A stretch of DNA of 64,000 nt from an uncultured Paracoccaceae bacterium (GCA_947500005.1 CANMQJ010000022.1:23147-87146); one strand, 5' to 3'; numbered from the stretch's first letter, positions 26,090 to 35,835 are shown. The notes: a model not told the origin generated them from the letters alone. Program-made: numbers and translations.

Positions 26090-27697
26090 ATGATCAATCA
26101 ACCGCGTTTCTCGCGGCGCCGGTTTCTGTCGGCCGCCGCCCAGACCACCGCGCTTGTCGCGGTGTCGTCGCCGCTTGTCCTGCGCCCCGACCGCGCCCGC
26201 GCCGCCACCGACCTGGTCGAGGGGATGATCGGCGGCCCGACCGGGTTCCCCGGCGCCGAGCGGTACCAGTACGGCCCCGACACGCCCGAAGGGCGCGCCA
26301 TCGAGGCCGCGAAGGCGCTCAAGGCCTCGAATAACGGGCCGGATCGGATCGTTATCGCCCTGTCCGACGGTTCGATCGGCCAATTGACGCAACCCTTCCC
26401 GAAAGGCGCCCCATCGGTCAAAGAGCTGTGGGAGCGTGAGACCGGGATCGAACTGGATATCGTGGGTATCCCGAATGGGACCGAATTCACAAAGGTCATG
26501 CAGGACATCTCCACCAACGCGGGACAGTATGACGTCTACACGACCGAATGGAACCGCCTCGGCGATCTCGCTGAATCGGGAGGGGTGCTCAACCTCGACG
26601 ATTTCGTCGCCAAACACCGGCCCGAGTGGGACGACCCGGACAATGGCTATGTGAACGGCGATCAGGGCGTGTCGCTGCTGAATGAGTACCGTGGCTCGAC
26701 CTATGGCGTTTCTCTGGATGGCGATTTCCAGACCTGGCATCACCGGACCGACCTGTTCGGCAACCCCGAAGAGCAGAAGGCCTTCGCCGACGCGCATGGC
26801 TACGAACTGGCCCCGCCCACCACCTGGAAGCAGCATGACGAGATCGCGGCCTTCTTCCACCGGCCGGACCAGGGGCTCTTCGGCTCGACCGACCTGCGCA
26901 ACCAGGGCTGGGGCTATACCAACTGGTATCAGCGCTATGTCTCGATGGACGCACCGAACCAGTACCTCTTCGCCGATGACGGCACCGCGCTGATCAATTC
27001 CGAGGCCGGCTGGCAGGCAACGCAGGAATATGTCGACAGCCTCTCGCACCATTCGCCCGACGCGATTTCCTGGGGCTGGCCCGAGCAATACGGCAATTTC
27101 GCCAATGGCGGCGCGGCCATGACCTGTGCCTTCTCGAACCTGCCGAAATTCCTCGACAATCCGGGAAATGACGGTTCCAAGGTGGTCGGCAAGATCGGCA
27201 GTCACCTGCCGCCGGGGCGCGAACACGATGGCGGACTGGCGCGCCGGACGGTGCTGTGGTTCTCGATCACCGGAACCGTCTCGTCGCAATCCAAGCATCC
27301 CGAAGCAGCATACCTGCTGCTGCAATGGCTGGGCTCGGCGCGCATCTATTCCTGGATGACCGCGAACCCGGGCGGCTATTTCGACCCGTTCCGCCTGTCT
27401 GATTTCTCCGATCCCCTCGTCCAGCAAACCTACCACGAATACCATGTGAAGGTGATCCGTGACAGCGTCGAGCGCGCGGTGCCGACCATAAACTATCCCG
27501 GCGCCACGGCCTTCCACAACGCGCTGGACGAGAACCTGATGGCGGCGCTGACCGGCAGCATGGATGCCGAGCAGGCGATGGCCAATACCGAACGGCAGTG
27601 GAAACGCATCGCCCGGCGCGTGGGCGAAGACAAGCTGACCGACGCCATCCAGGCCAACAAGCCTGCCTGGCCCACCGTGCTCGATCCGGTTTCATAG
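26090..27697 (+). CDS. ABC sugar/polyol substrate-binding protein, Tat-exported
   Basis: 535-residue periplasmic binding protein of the SBP_bac_1 type, longer than the usual 400-430. The N-terminus has a twin-arginine signal (FSRRRFLSAAAQT, then AVSSPLVL), cut near RARAA. Length and operon layout (binding protein, two permeases, two ATPases) resemble the rhizobial glycerol importer GlpSTPQV, so a polyol or small sugar is a reasonable substrate guess. The start at 26090 follows GGGAGGAAAC; the frame can be opened back to 25994 but lacks a site there. Confidence 0.87.
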   Translation: MINQPRFSRRRFLSAAAQTTALVAVSSPLVLRPDRARAATDLVEGMIGGPTGFPGAERYQYGPDTPEGRAIEAAKALKASNNGPDRIVIALSDGSIGQLTQPFPKGAPSVKELWERETGIELDIVGIPNGTEFTKVMQDISTNAGQYDVYTTEWNRLGDLAESGGVLNLDDFVAKHRPEWDDPDNGYVNGDQGVSLLNEYRGSTYGVSLDGDFQTWHHRTDLFGNPEEQKAFADAHGYELAPPTTWKQHDEIAAFFHRPDQGLFGSTDLRNQGWGYTNWYQRYVSMDAPNQYLFADDGTALINSEAGWQATQEYVDSLSHHSPDAISWGWPEQYGNFANGGAAMTCAFSNLPKFLDNPGNDGSKVVGKIGSHLPPGREHDGGLARRTVLWFSITGTVSSQSKHPEAAYLLLQWLGSARIYSWMTANPGGYFDPFRLSDFSDPLVQQTYHEYHVKVIRDSVERAVPTINYPGATAFHNALDENLMAALTGSMDAEQAMANTERQWKRIARRVGEDKLTDAIQANKPAWPTVLDPVS

Positions 27698-27714
27698 CAA
27701 GCAAAAATTTTCGC

Positions 27715-27740
27715 GGGCCGGCCCCTATGCTTTCGGGCCG
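27715..27740 (+). repeat. GC-rich stem-loop after the binding-protein gene
   Basis: CGGCCC (27719-27724) pairs with GGGCCG (27735-27740), overlapping a GGGCCGGCCC palindrome. Such loops between a binding-protein gene and downstream permeases often lower downstream expression or protect the 5' message. The 123-base gap holds nothing else obvious. Confidence 0.45.
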
Positions 27741-27820
27741 ACCTGCCCACGGAACAAGACCTGGGGGCCGCTCAGAGACGACAGGCCCGGCGACTTGGGA
27801 ACCTAGAAAGGGATACGCCG

Positions 27821-28648
27821 ATGAAACTGGCGGTCAATCAGATCACTACCAACGATCTCGGTATGAAGGACGCTGTCGATCTCTACGCCGCCCACGGGGT
27901 CGAGGGTATCACGGTCTGGGAGGACAAGGTGCGCGATTTCGGCCCGCGAGAGACGCGAGCGCTGATCCGGGATTCCGGGCTCGAGGTCTCTGGATTCTGT
28001 ATTGTCGGGCTTTTCTCGAAAGAAGGCCGCAGCGGTCGCCAGGCCCAAATCGACGCCGCGCGGGCCTCTATAGACCTGGCCGCCGAGCTTGGCGCCCCCT
28101 GTGCGGTGACTGTGGTCGGCGGCTTGCTTCCCGATACCAAAAGCCTGCCCGAGACACGCGCTTTCTGTTTCGACGCGCTGAACGAGGTAGTGGAACATGC
28201 GCGAGCCGCAAAGCTACCCTTGGCACTCGAGGCGCTGCATCCGATGTATGTACCGGACTGGTCCGTGGTGAGCACACTGGCCGAGGCCAATGACTGGTGC
28301 GACCGGCTGGGCGATGGGGTGGGCCTCGCGGTCGATGTCTATCACACTTGGTGGGATCCGGCCGTCGAGACCGGGATCCGCGAGGCTGCCGACAAGAACC
28401 GTCTGCTGACCTTTCATGTCAACGATTGGCTGATGGAAACCAAAAGCCTGCTGCTGGACCGGGGCATACCCGGTCAGGGCGTCATCGACCTTCCCTGGTT
28501 CGTCGATCTGATGCGGGGCTGCGGCTATGACGACTGGGTAGAGGTCGAGATTTTCTCGGAAACCCTATGGGGCGGCGATCAAGGGGAACTGGTGGCCGAC
28601 ATCGCCGCGGCGACCCGGGCCATCATCGATTCCGGCGCCCGGAGATAA
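27821..28648 (+). CDS. TIM-barrel sugar isomerase/epimerase family protein (first)
   Basis: 275-residue xylose-isomerase-like TIM-barrel protein. Typical metal-site acids appear in LALEALHPMY (Glu), GLAVDVYHTW (Asp, His), LTFHVNDWL (His, Asp) and DWVEVEIFSE (Glu). Family members isomerise, epimerise or cleave keto-sugars. Its stop overlaps the next permease start (TAATG), so it is embedded in the transporter operon. The exact reaction is unknown. Confidence 0.84.
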   Translation: MKLAVNQITTNDLGMKDAVDLYAAHGVEGITVWEDKVRDFGPRETRALIRDSGLEVSGFCIVGLFSKEGRSGRQAQIDAARASIDLAAELGAPCAVTVVGGLLPDTKSLPETRAFCFDALNEVVEHARAAKLPLALEALHPMYVPDWSVVSTLAEANDWCDRLGDGVGLAVDVYHTWWDPAVETGIREAADKNRLLTFHVNDWLMETKSLLLDRGIPGQGVIDLPWFVDLMRGCGYDDWVEVEIFSETLWGGDQGELVADIAAATRAIIDSGARR

Positions 28649-29514
28649 TGCCGATGCAACGCTCGCTTTCCTTCGAGATCTTTCGCTACGCCGCGATCTT
28701 CACCTTTCTGGCGCTGTCGCTCGTCCCGACGATCTGGATGATCTCGATGGCCTTCAAGCCGATCGCGGAATGGCAGGCCTCGGGTGCTGATCTGACCTGG
28801 TGGCCGGCCAACCCGACGCTGGACAATTTCCGCTTCATCTTCGGCGAAAGCGGATCTGACCTGATCGTGGCGCTCGAACGCACGGCGGGTCGGCCGATCC
28901 TGGCCTCGCTGCTGGCGGCCAGTTTCGGCACGCTGATCGCGATGACCGCGGGAACGGCCGCCGCCTATGGCCTGTCGCGCTTCGGGGCGGGGGGCAACCT
29001 GCCGCTGGCGCTGATCCAACTGCGGATCTTTCCGCCGATGGCGGTGATGATCCCGGTGATGATCATGTGGGCCTTTCTCGGCCTCATCGACAGCTGGTAC
29101 GGGCTCGCGCTGATCTACGGCATCGTGACCATGCCCTTCAGCTTCTGGCTGATGAAGACCTTCTTCGACGACATGCCGCGCGAGATCGAGGATGCCGCGC
29201 TGGTCGAGGGCTGCTCGCGCTGGCGCGTCTTCCTCAGGATCACTCTGCCGATTATGCGGCCCGCGCTCGCCTCCTCCGCGCTCTTCGTCTTTATCCTGAA
29301 CTGGTCCGACTACCTGATCGCGCTGCTGCTCACGACGCGCGACTGGGTGACGATCCCCGTCTACATGGCCTCGCTCTCCTCCTCGATGACCGGCCAGCTC
29401 TACGGCGCAAAGGCCGCGCTGGGCCTCATCGCGGCCGTGCCGCCCGTCATCATGGGCATCGCGATCCAGAAACAGCTCGTCCGCGGCCTCACCTTCGGAG
29501 CGCTCAAGGAATGA
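28648..29514 (+). CDS. Carbohydrate ABC transporter permease (MalG-like)
   Basis: 288-residue inner-membrane permease with about six helices and the EAA motif IEDAALVEGCSRWRVFLRIT followed by LPIMRPAL. The start at 28648 is fixed by the TAATG overlap with the TIM-barrel gene. It forms the channel with the next gene's product. Confidence 0.89.
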   Translation: MPMQRSLSFEIFRYAAIFTFLALSLVPTIWMISMAFKPIAEWQASGADLTWWPANPTLDNFRFIFGESGSDLIVALERTAGRPILASLLAASFGTLIAMTAGTAAAYGLSRFGAGGNLPLALIQLRIFPPMAVMIPVMIMWAFLGLIDSWYGLALIYGIVTMPFSFWLMKTFFDDMPREIEDAALVEGCSRWRVFLRITLPIMRPALASSALFVFILNWSDYLIALLLTTRDWVTIPVYMASLSSSMTGQLYGAKAALGLIAAVPPVIMGIAIQKQLVRGLTFGALKE

Positions 29515-30458
29515 CCGATATGACCACGCAACAGCTCGGCGCGGCCGAAAGACATGCCGATACCGCCCTGCACGAGGGGGCGGAGGAAAGGCGCCTGGGC
29601 CTCTGGCTGACCCTGCCGGCGCAGCTTCTGGTGATCTTCATCGCGCTCTTCCCGATCCTGATGCAGGTCTATATCTCGCTCACCGACTGGTCGCCGCTGG
29701 ACGGCATCCCCTGGTACCGCGCCTACGAGCTGTGGATCGGCCTGCTGAACTACGTCGACCTCGCCAACGATCCGCGTTTCTGGTCGGCGCTGTGGCGCAC
29801 CTGCATCGTGATGGCGATCTGCGTACCGGTGCAGTTCCTGCTGGGCCTGGGTCTCGCCATCCTCTTCGTCGACGATTTCCCGGGCCGCCGCGTGCTCTAC
29901 TCGACCATCCTGGTGCCGATGATGGTGGTGCCCGCGGTCGCGGGATACATGTTCTTCATGCTGTTCCAGTCGGGCGGCCCGGTGAACGACATCCTGTCCT
30001 TCTTCGCCGGCCGGCCCGTCACCATCGCCTGGCTCTCCGATCCCGATCTCGCGCTCTTCGCCACCATCGTCTCGGACATCTGGCAATGGACCCCGCTGAT
30101 GTTCCTGATCCTGCTGGCGGGCATGGTCTCGGTCCCGCAGGACCAGCAGATGGCCGCCATCCTTCTGGGCGCCTCCTGGTGGCGCAGGTTCTGGACCATC
30201 GTGCTGCCGCGGATGAAGACCATCATCATCATCGCCCTCGCCATCCGCCTCATCGAGAATTTCAAGGTCTTCGACAATTTCTACATCATGACCGGCGGCG
30301 GCCCCGGCGTCGCGACCGAGACCATCTCGATCTACATCTACAAGGTCACCCAGCAGGAACTGATCTGGGGCTATGTCGCGGCCATCGCGCTGGCCATCCT
30401 GATCGTGCTCTCCATCGTCTCGGCGCTGGCCATCAAGAAACTGAGGAGCGTCCAGTGA
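29511..30458 (+). CDS. Carbohydrate ABC transporter permease (MalF-like)
   Basis: 315-residue permease with membrane segments LLVIFIALFPILMQVYISLT and the EAA-like loop QQMAAILLGASWWRRFWTIV. The start at 29511 overlaps the previous stop (ATGA). The terminal IVSALAIKKLRSVQ runs into the ATPase gene by another overlap. Confidence 0.89.
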   Translation: MTDMTTQQLGAAERHADTALHEGAEERRLGLWLTLPAQLLVIFIALFPILMQVYISLTDWSPLDGIPWYRAYELWIGLLNYVDLANDPRFWSALWRTCIVMAICVPVQFLLGLGLAILFVDDFPGRRVLYSTILVPMMVVPAVAGYMFFMLFQSGGPVNDILSFFAGRPVTIAWLSDPDLALFATIVSDIWQWTPLMFLILLAGMVSVPQDQQMAAILLGASWWRRFWTIVLPRMKTIIIIALAIRLIENFKVFDNFYIMTGGGPGVATETISIYIYKVTQQELIWGYVAAIALAILIVLSIVSALAIKKLRSVQ

Positions 30459-31513
30459 CCGAGATCGTGATGCGCAACCTGGGCAAGGATTTCGGCGGTT
30501 TCACCGCCCTTGCCGACATGGACCTGACCATCGGATCGGGCGAATTCGTGGCCCTGCTCGGCCCCTCGGGCTGCGGCAAGTCCACCACGATGAACATGAT
30601 CGCCGGAATGCTCGACCCCACCCATGGCGAGATCCGCTTCGACGGGCGCATGATGAACGGCGTGCCGATGGCGAAACGCGGCGTGGGCTTCGTGTTCCAG
30701 AACTACGCGATCTTCACCCACATGACCGTGCGCGACAATCTCGCCTATGGCCTGCGTGCGCGGGGCGTGGCGAAGCCCGAGATCGCGCGCCGCGTGGGCG
30801 ATATCGCCGACCTGCTGCAACTCACCCCGCTCCTCGACCGCAAGGCCGCCAGGCTCTCGGTCAACATCCTGCAACGCCTGGCCATCGGCCGCTCGGCCGT
30901 GGTGGAGCCCGCGATCTTCCTGCTGGACGAGCCGCTGTCGAATGTCGATGCCGCCTTCCGCGCGGTGATGCGCTCCGAGCTCAAGGCGCTGCAGCGCCAG
31001 TTCCGGCAGACGATGGTCTATGTCACCCATGACCAGCTCGAGGCGATGACCATGGCCGACCGGATCGCGGTGATGGATCACGGCAAGCTGCTGCAGGTCG
31101 GCACCCCGCTCGAGGTCTACAACCACCCCGTCGACACGTTCGTGGCCCGTTTCATCGGCGCGCCGGGGATGAACCTGCTCGCGGGACGCGTCACCAGCGC
31201 CGATACCGGCCTCACGGTCGATCTGGGCGCGGCGGGGCATTGCCCGATCCAGGCCGGGCAGGGGGGCGAGGTGCTGTTCGGCTTCCGCCCCGAAGAGGTG
31301 CACCCGGATCCAAAGGGGCCGATGGAGATGACAGTGACCACGGTCGAACGCATCGGCGCGCGGACCATCCTGCACCTTGCCGCCGGGTCCCATGCCGCCA
31401 AGGTCGTGCTCGACAGCGAAACGGCCGTCCCGGACCAGGGAGAGGCGTTCCGCTTCTCGGTCTCGCCCGGCGCGGTCCGCCTCTTCGATCCCCAGACGGA
31501 AAGGGCGCTCTGA
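30455..31513 (+). CDS. ABC sugar transporter ATPase with degenerate signature motif (first of pair)
   Basis: 352-residue MalK/UgpC-type ATPase. Walker A is normal (GPSGCGKST, residues 36-44), Walker B is normal with catalytic Glu (IFLLDEPLSN, D158-E159), and the switch His192 is present. The ABC signature, normally LSGGQ, reads LSVNI (134-138) before LQRLAIGRSA. A C-terminal regulatory domain follows. GTG start at 30455 with GAGGAGC upstream and a GTGA overlap with the permease stop. It must work with the next ATPase, whose defects complement its own. Confidence 0.88.
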   Translation: MTEIVMRNLGKDFGGFTALADMDLTIGSGEFVALLGPSGCGKSTTMNMIAGMLDPTHGEIRFDGRMMNGVPMAKRGVGFVFQNYAIFTHMTVRDNLAYGLRARGVAKPEIARRVGDIADLLQLTPLLDRKAARLSVNILQRLAIGRSAVVEPAIFLLDEPLSNVDAAFRAVMRSELKALQRQFRQTMVYVTHDQLEAMTMADRIAVMDHGKLLQVGTPLEVYNHPVDTFVARFIGAPGMNLLAGRVTSADTGLTVDLGAAGHCPIQAGQGGEVLFGFRPEEVHPDPKGPMEMTVTTVERIGARTILHLAAGSHAAKVVLDSETAVPDQGEAFRFSVSPGAVRLFDPQTERAL

Positions 31514-32529
31514 TGGCTTCGATCTCCTTTCGTAACGTGACCAAGCGGTTCGGCGACGTGATGGCGGTGGACGATGTCAGCCTCGACATTCACGACAACG
31601 CCTTCTTCTGCCTGTTCGGCCCGCCGCTCTCGGGCAAGTCCACGATCCTCAAGCTGATCCTCGGCCTCGAACGGCCCGACGAGGGCGAGATCCTGATCGA
31701 CGGCCGCCCCGTCACCAATGTCAGCCCGGCGCGGCGCAACGTGGCGATGGTGTTCCAGAACCTCGCGCTTTTTCCGCACATGACGGCGCTTCAGAACATC
31801 CGCTTTCCGCTGGTCGAACGCGGGATAGACCCCGACCGGATCGAGGCGCGCGTCGCCGATGTCACGGCCAAGCTGCATATCGGCCACATCCTGCACAAGC
31901 CGCCCGCGCAGCTGTCGGGCGGCGAGCGGCAGCGCGTCGCCATCGCCCGCGCGCTGGTGCGCGACCCGGTGGCCTATCTGATGGACGATCCGATTTCCGC
32001 CCTCGACGCCCGCCTGCGCGAGGAGACGCGGGTGGAACTGCGCCGCATCCAGCAGGAGATGGGCAAGACGCTCGTCTATGTCACCCACGACCAGGAAGAG
32101 GCGATGTCGGTCGCCGACGGCATGGCGGTGTTCGAGCATGGCAAGGTGCGCCAGACCGGCACGCCCGAAGAGCTCTATCGCCGCCCGAACTCCACCTATG
32201 TCGCCTCGATGCTGGGCGCGCCCGCGATGAACGTGGTGCCGATGGCGCTTGCGCCGCGGATGCAGGTGGCCGAGGCGCCCCGCCGCGCCGACAGCCTTGG
32301 CGTACGGCCCGAGAACCTGCGCGTGGGCGCGGGCGACACGGCCGAGATCATCGAGGTCGAGCCGCTGGGCGGCTTCACGACCCTGGGTCTGAGCCTCGAA
32401 GGGACGCCGCTGCGCGCGACCCTGCGGGGACAGCCTGAATTCACCGCCGGGGAACGGGTGGGCCTGACAGTCGATCCGGGGCGCGCGCATTTTTTCGATG
32501 CGGGCGGCGCCGCTCTCGCGGCGCGGTAG
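31513..32529 (+). CDS. ABC sugar transporter ATPase with altered Walker B (second of pair)
   Basis: 338-residue ATPase coupled to the first by TGATG. Walker A reads GPPLSGKST (36-44), signature is normal LSGGE (134-138), and His192 is present. Walker B ends YLMDDP (D158-D159), so the catalytic Glu is Asp. Together the pair would form one fully consensus and one degenerate nucleotide site. A MalK-like C-terminal domain follows. Confidence 0.88.
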   Translation: MASISFRNVTKRFGDVMAVDDVSLDIHDNAFFCLFGPPLSGKSTILKLILGLERPDEGEILIDGRPVTNVSPARRNVAMVFQNLALFPHMTALQNIRFPLVERGIDPDRIEARVADVTAKLHIGHILHKPPAQLSGGERQRVAIARALVRDPVAYLMDDPISALDARLREETRVELRRIQQEMGKTLVYVTHDQEEAMSVADGMAVFEHGKVRQTGTPEELYRRPNSTYVASMLGAPAMNVVPMALAPRMQVAEAPRRADSLGVRPENLRVGAGDTAEIIEVEPLGGFTTLGLSLEGTPLRATLRGQPEFTAGERVGLTVDPGRAHFFDAGGAALAAR

Positions 32530-32550
32530 GACAGGGAGAGGGAGAAGAGA

Positions 32551-33636
32551 ATGAAGGATTTCGTCTACAGACCGGACCCCGAGGTGCGGGTGCGCAAGTA
32601 CAGGATCGGCGCCATCGGCGCGGGCATGATCATGGCCGAGTGTCACCTCGCCGCCTATGCCGAGGCCGGGTTTCCCGTCCACGCCATCGCCTCGCGCACC
32701 AAAGAGAACGCGCAATCCGTGGCGGACCGCTGGAAGATCGGCACCGTGCATGACACGCCCGAGGCGCTGATCGACGATCCGGAGGTCGAGATCGTGGACA
32801 TCGCCTATCCCCCCGACCAGCAGCCCGCGCTGATCCGCAAGGCGCTGGCCGCGCCCCATGTCAAGGCGGTGCTCGCGCAGAAACCCCTGGCGCTGTCTCT
32901 CGCAGAGGCGCGCAAGCTGCGCGACGAGGCGAAGGCGGCGGGCAAGCCGCTCTCGGTCAACCAGAACATGCGCTACGACCAGTCGATGCAGGTCCTGAAA
33001 CAGATCCTCGACCGCGGCGCCCTGGGCGAGCCGGTCTTCGCCCAGATCGACATGCACGCGATCCCCCACTGGCAGGGTTTCCTCGAGGATTACGACCGGC
33101 TCACCCTCTCGAACATGAGCGTCCACCATCTCGACGCGCTGCGCTTTCTCTTCGGGGATCCGGACGAGGTCACCAGCCTCACCCGCACCGACCCGCGCAC
33201 CAGCTTCGAGCATTCCGACGGCATCGTGATCACCACGCTCCGCTTTCCTTCGGGCCTCATGGCGCTCTCGACCGAGGACGTGTGGTCCGGCCCGCGTGAG
33301 GAAGGCTACGAGGACGACCAGCACATCACCTGGCGCGTCGAGGGCACCCGCGGCGTGGCAAAGGGCACTATCGGCTGGCCCACCGGGGCGGCTTCTACGC
33401 TCAGCTACAATTCCATCGACGAGACCGGCGGCACATGGGTCACGCCCGAATGGGACAGCATGTGGTTCCCGCATGCCTTCATCGGCGTGATGGAGCAGCT
33501 CCAGTACGCCGTCGAAACCGGCACCGCGCCGGTCCTGAACGTCGCCGACAACGTCCGCACCATGGCGCTCGTCGAGACCGCATACCAATCCATCGCCGAA
33601 GGCCGGACGCTCCGGCTCGACCTGTCCAAAGACTGA
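32551..33636 (+). CDS. Gfo/Idh/MocA-family NAD(P)-dependent oxidoreductase
   Basis: 361-residue sugar dehydrogenase-like protein. Rossmann start RIGAIGAGMIMAECHL, and the family lysine motif, usually EKP, reads QKPLALSLAEA. The conserved catalytic region is seen in NMSVHHLDALRFLFGDPDEV. It probably oxidises or reduces a sugar ring carbon; together with the TIM-barrel proteins this recalls 3-keto-sugar or inositol-type pathways. Confidence 0.85.
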   Translation: MKDFVYRPDPEVRVRKYRIGAIGAGMIMAECHLAAYAEAGFPVHAIASRTKENAQSVADRWKIGTVHDTPEALIDDPEVEIVDIAYPPDQQPALIRKALAAPHVKAVLAQKPLALSLAEARKLRDEAKAAGKPLSVNQNMRYDQSMQVLKQILDRGALGEPVFAQIDMHAIPHWQGFLEDYDRLTLSNMSVHHLDALRFLFGDPDEVTSLTRTDPRTSFEHSDGIVITTLRFPSGLMALSTEDVWSGPREEGYEDDQHITWRVEGTRGVAKGTIGWPTGAASTLSYNSIDETGGTWVTPEWDSMWFPHAFIGVMEQLQYAVETGTAPVLNVADNVRTMALVETAYQSIAEGRTLRLDLSKD

Positions 33637-33651
33637 GGGAGGACACATATC

Positions 33652-34566
33652 ATGATGCACACGGGCATATTCTCGGGCTATTTCCCCTATGACCTGAAAA
33701 AGACCTGCGAGGTCATTCGCGGCCACGGGTTCACCACCGTGCAGCTCGACCTGCATTTCAAGGATCTCGACGTCAGCGACGGTCAGATGACACCGGAAAA
33801 GTGCCGCACCATCCGCGACACCTTCCGCGACCACAACCTGCCGATCTGCGCGATCTCGGGCTATACCAACATCGTCCATCCCGACCCCGACACCCGCAAG
33901 CAGCGGCTGGCGCGGCTCAAGGAACTCATCAAGCACGCGCAGTATCTGGGCACGCCCTACGTGATCTCGGAAACCGGCACCTTCGACACCGAATCCGACT
34001 GGGTCCATCACGACAAGAACAAGACCGAGGAAGGCTGGGAGGATTGCCGCCAGGTGATCGCCGACCTGTCGCAATTCGCCTATGACCACGGCGCGGTCTT
34101 CCTGCTGGAAACCTATGTCAACAACGTGGTGGGCTCGGTCGAGGAGACGCTGCGCATGTTCGCCGAGGTCGATCACCCCGGCCTGGGCCTGCTGATGGAC
34201 CCGACCAATTATTTCGAGGCGCATAACATCGACGACATGGACAGGATCCTGAACCACGTCTTCGACGCGCTGTCGGACAAGATCTGCATCGCCCATGCCA
34301 AGGACGTGAAACGCTCGGGCGACGACAAGGCCGAGAAACACGCCGATATCGGCGACGACAGCGCCGCCGAAAGCCACACTTTCCGCGGCGTGGGCGAGAT
34401 CGAGCTTCCCGCGCCGGGGCTGGGAGAGCTGAATTACGACCTCTACTTCCAGCGCCTGGCCAAAAAGCACCCCAATATCGCGATGATCATCGAACATCTC
34501 GACGAATCCGACGTGCCCCGCGCCAAGAAGTTCATCGACGAAAAGATGCGCGCCAACGGCTGCTGA
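33652..34566 (+). CDS. TIM-barrel sugar isomerase/epimerase family protein (second)
   Basis: 304-residue TIM-barrel protein, different from the first. Presumed metal ligands lie in VFLLETYVNNV (Glu), GLLMDPTNYF (Asp), KICIAHAKDV (His, Asp) and IAMIIEHLDE (Glu). Starts 16 bases after the oxidoreductase with a GGGAGGA site. The operon therefore encodes two isomerase/lyase-type steps. Confidence 0.84.
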   Translation: MMHTGIFSGYFPYDLKKTCEVIRGHGFTTVQLDLHFKDLDVSDGQMTPEKCRTIRDTFRDHNLPICAISGYTNIVHPDPDTRKQRLARLKELIKHAQYLGTPYVISETGTFDTESDWVHHDKNKTEEGWEDCRQVIADLSQFAYDHGAVFLLETYVNNVVGSVEETLRMFAEVDHPGLGLLMDPTNYFEAHNIDDMDRILNHVFDALSDKICIAHAKDVKRSGDDKAEKHADIGDDSAAESHTFRGVGEIELPAPGLGELNYDLYFQRLAKKHPNIAMIIEHLDESDVPRAKKFIDEKMRANGC

Positions 34567-34574
34567 GCCAATTC

Positions 34575-34597
34575 GGCGGGCCGGTCCCCGGCCCGCC
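34575..34597 (+). terminator. Strong GC hairpin after the second TIM-barrel gene
   Basis: Perfect 10-bp arms GGCGGGCCGG / CCGGCCCGCC with a three-base loop in the 90-base gap before the mutarotase-like gene. There is no T-run, so it is either a factor-dependent end, a stability element or a partial attenuator. Confidence 0.5.
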
Positions 34598-34656
34598 CAT
34601 CAGGACACCGACTTGCACAAGGCGCCCCGGCCCGGCCGGCGGCGGACGGGACGATC

Positions 34657-35835
34657 ATGGTCAAGCTCTACGGCAAGAACCTGAGCAGGACAGAGGCCGA
34701 GGCCCTCAGCGGGTCGCTGGGCCACGCGGCGGGCGTGCGGCTGATGACGCTGGGCGACGGGCTGGAACGCGGCATCCGGATGCTGGAGTTTCGCACCGGC
34801 TCGGGCCTGCGCTTCACCGTGCTGGTCGATCGCGCGATGGACATCGCCGATTGCGACCATAACGGGCGGGCCATCGGCTGGCATTCCCCCGCAGGCTTCC
34901 GCCATCCGGCCCTGCACGACTACGAGGGCGAGGGCGGCTTGGGCTGGATGCGCAGCTTTTCCGGGCTGATGATCACCTGCGGGCTCGATCACATCCTCTT
35001 CATGCACGAGGCCGAGACGCCGGAATATGTCTATGGCCCCCGCCAGACCGCGAAACATTCGCTGCATGGCCGGGCCGGCACGATCCCCGCGCGGCTCACC
35101 GGTTATGGCGAGGCGTGGGAGGGCGACCGATGCACCCTCTGGGCCGAAGGGGTGGTCAGCCAGGGCACCGTCTTCGGCGAACATCTCGAACTGCACCGCC
35201 GGATCGAGGTCGAAGTCGGAAGCGACGAGATCCGCCTCTCTGACCGCGTGGTGAACCGGGGCTTCTACGAGACCCCGCACATGTTCTGCTACCACATCAA
35301 TGTCGGGCACCCGGTGGTCGAGGAGGGGTCACGCTATCTCGCCCCGATCCGCGATGTCGTCTGGGCCGCGCATGAGAATGACTACCGCAGCCAGGGTGTC
35401 GGGTACCGCACCCTGCCTGGGCCGCAGATGGGTTTTCACGAACAGGTCTGGCAGCACGAGATGGGCGCCGATGGCGATGGCCGCGTGCCGGTCGCGCTGG
35501 TCAACGACCGGCTTGGGCTGGGTTTCATGGTCACCACGCGCAAGGATCAGTTCCCCTGCATGTACGAATGGCAGAACCTTCAGGCCGGGCAGTACGCGCT
35601 TGGGATCGAACCCTCCTCGAACCATGTCACCGGCAACGGCGGCGCGCGCGAGCGGGGCGAGCTGATCCGCCTGAACCACGGCGAGGAACGTCGCTACGAC
35701 AGCACCTTCACAATCCTGCCCGATGCCCATGCCATTTCACGGGCCGAGGCGCTGATCACCGCCATCGCCGCCCAGCCGGACGAGGATTACCCCGCCCCCT
35801 CGGGCAATTTCATTCCGATCGGAGGCCGCTCATGA
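34657..35835 (+). CDS. DUF4432-family (galactose-mutarotase-like) protein
   Basis: 392-residue protein with the aldose 1-epimerase-like beta-sandwich pattern and DUF4432 marks: GLRFTVLVDRAMDIADCDHN, FSGLMITCGLDH and PHMFCYHINVGHP. Proteins of this family lie in sugar operons and probably interconvert anomers or handle glycosides. It is coupled to the next SDR (ATGA overlap). Confidence 0.83.
   Translation: MVKLYGKNLSRTEAEALSGSLGHAAGVRLMTLGDGLERGIRMLEFRTGSGLRFTVLVDRAMDIADCDHNGRAIGWHSPAGFRHPALHDYEGEGGLGWMRSFSGLMITCGLDHILFMHEAETPEYVYGPRQTAKHSLHGRAGTIPARLTGYGEAWEGDRCTLWAEGVVSQGTVFGEHLELHRRIEVEVGSDEIRLSDRVVNRGFYETPHMFCYHINVGHPVVEEGSRYLAPIRDVVWAAHENDYRSQGVGYRTLPGPQMGFHEQVWQHEMGADGDGRVPVALVNDRLGLGFMVTTRKDQFPCMYEWQNLQAGQYALGIEPSSNHVTGNGGARERGELIRLNHGEERRYDSTFTILPDAHAISRAEALITAIAAQPDEDYPAPSGNFIPIGGRS

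Noticed and set aside
31117..34497. Very long minus-strand open frame of 1126 codons
   Set aside because: Runs antisense across an ATPase, an oxidoreductase and a TIM-barrel gene that all show conserved motifs; His/Asp/Arg-rich translation is typical of a GC-rich shadow frame.
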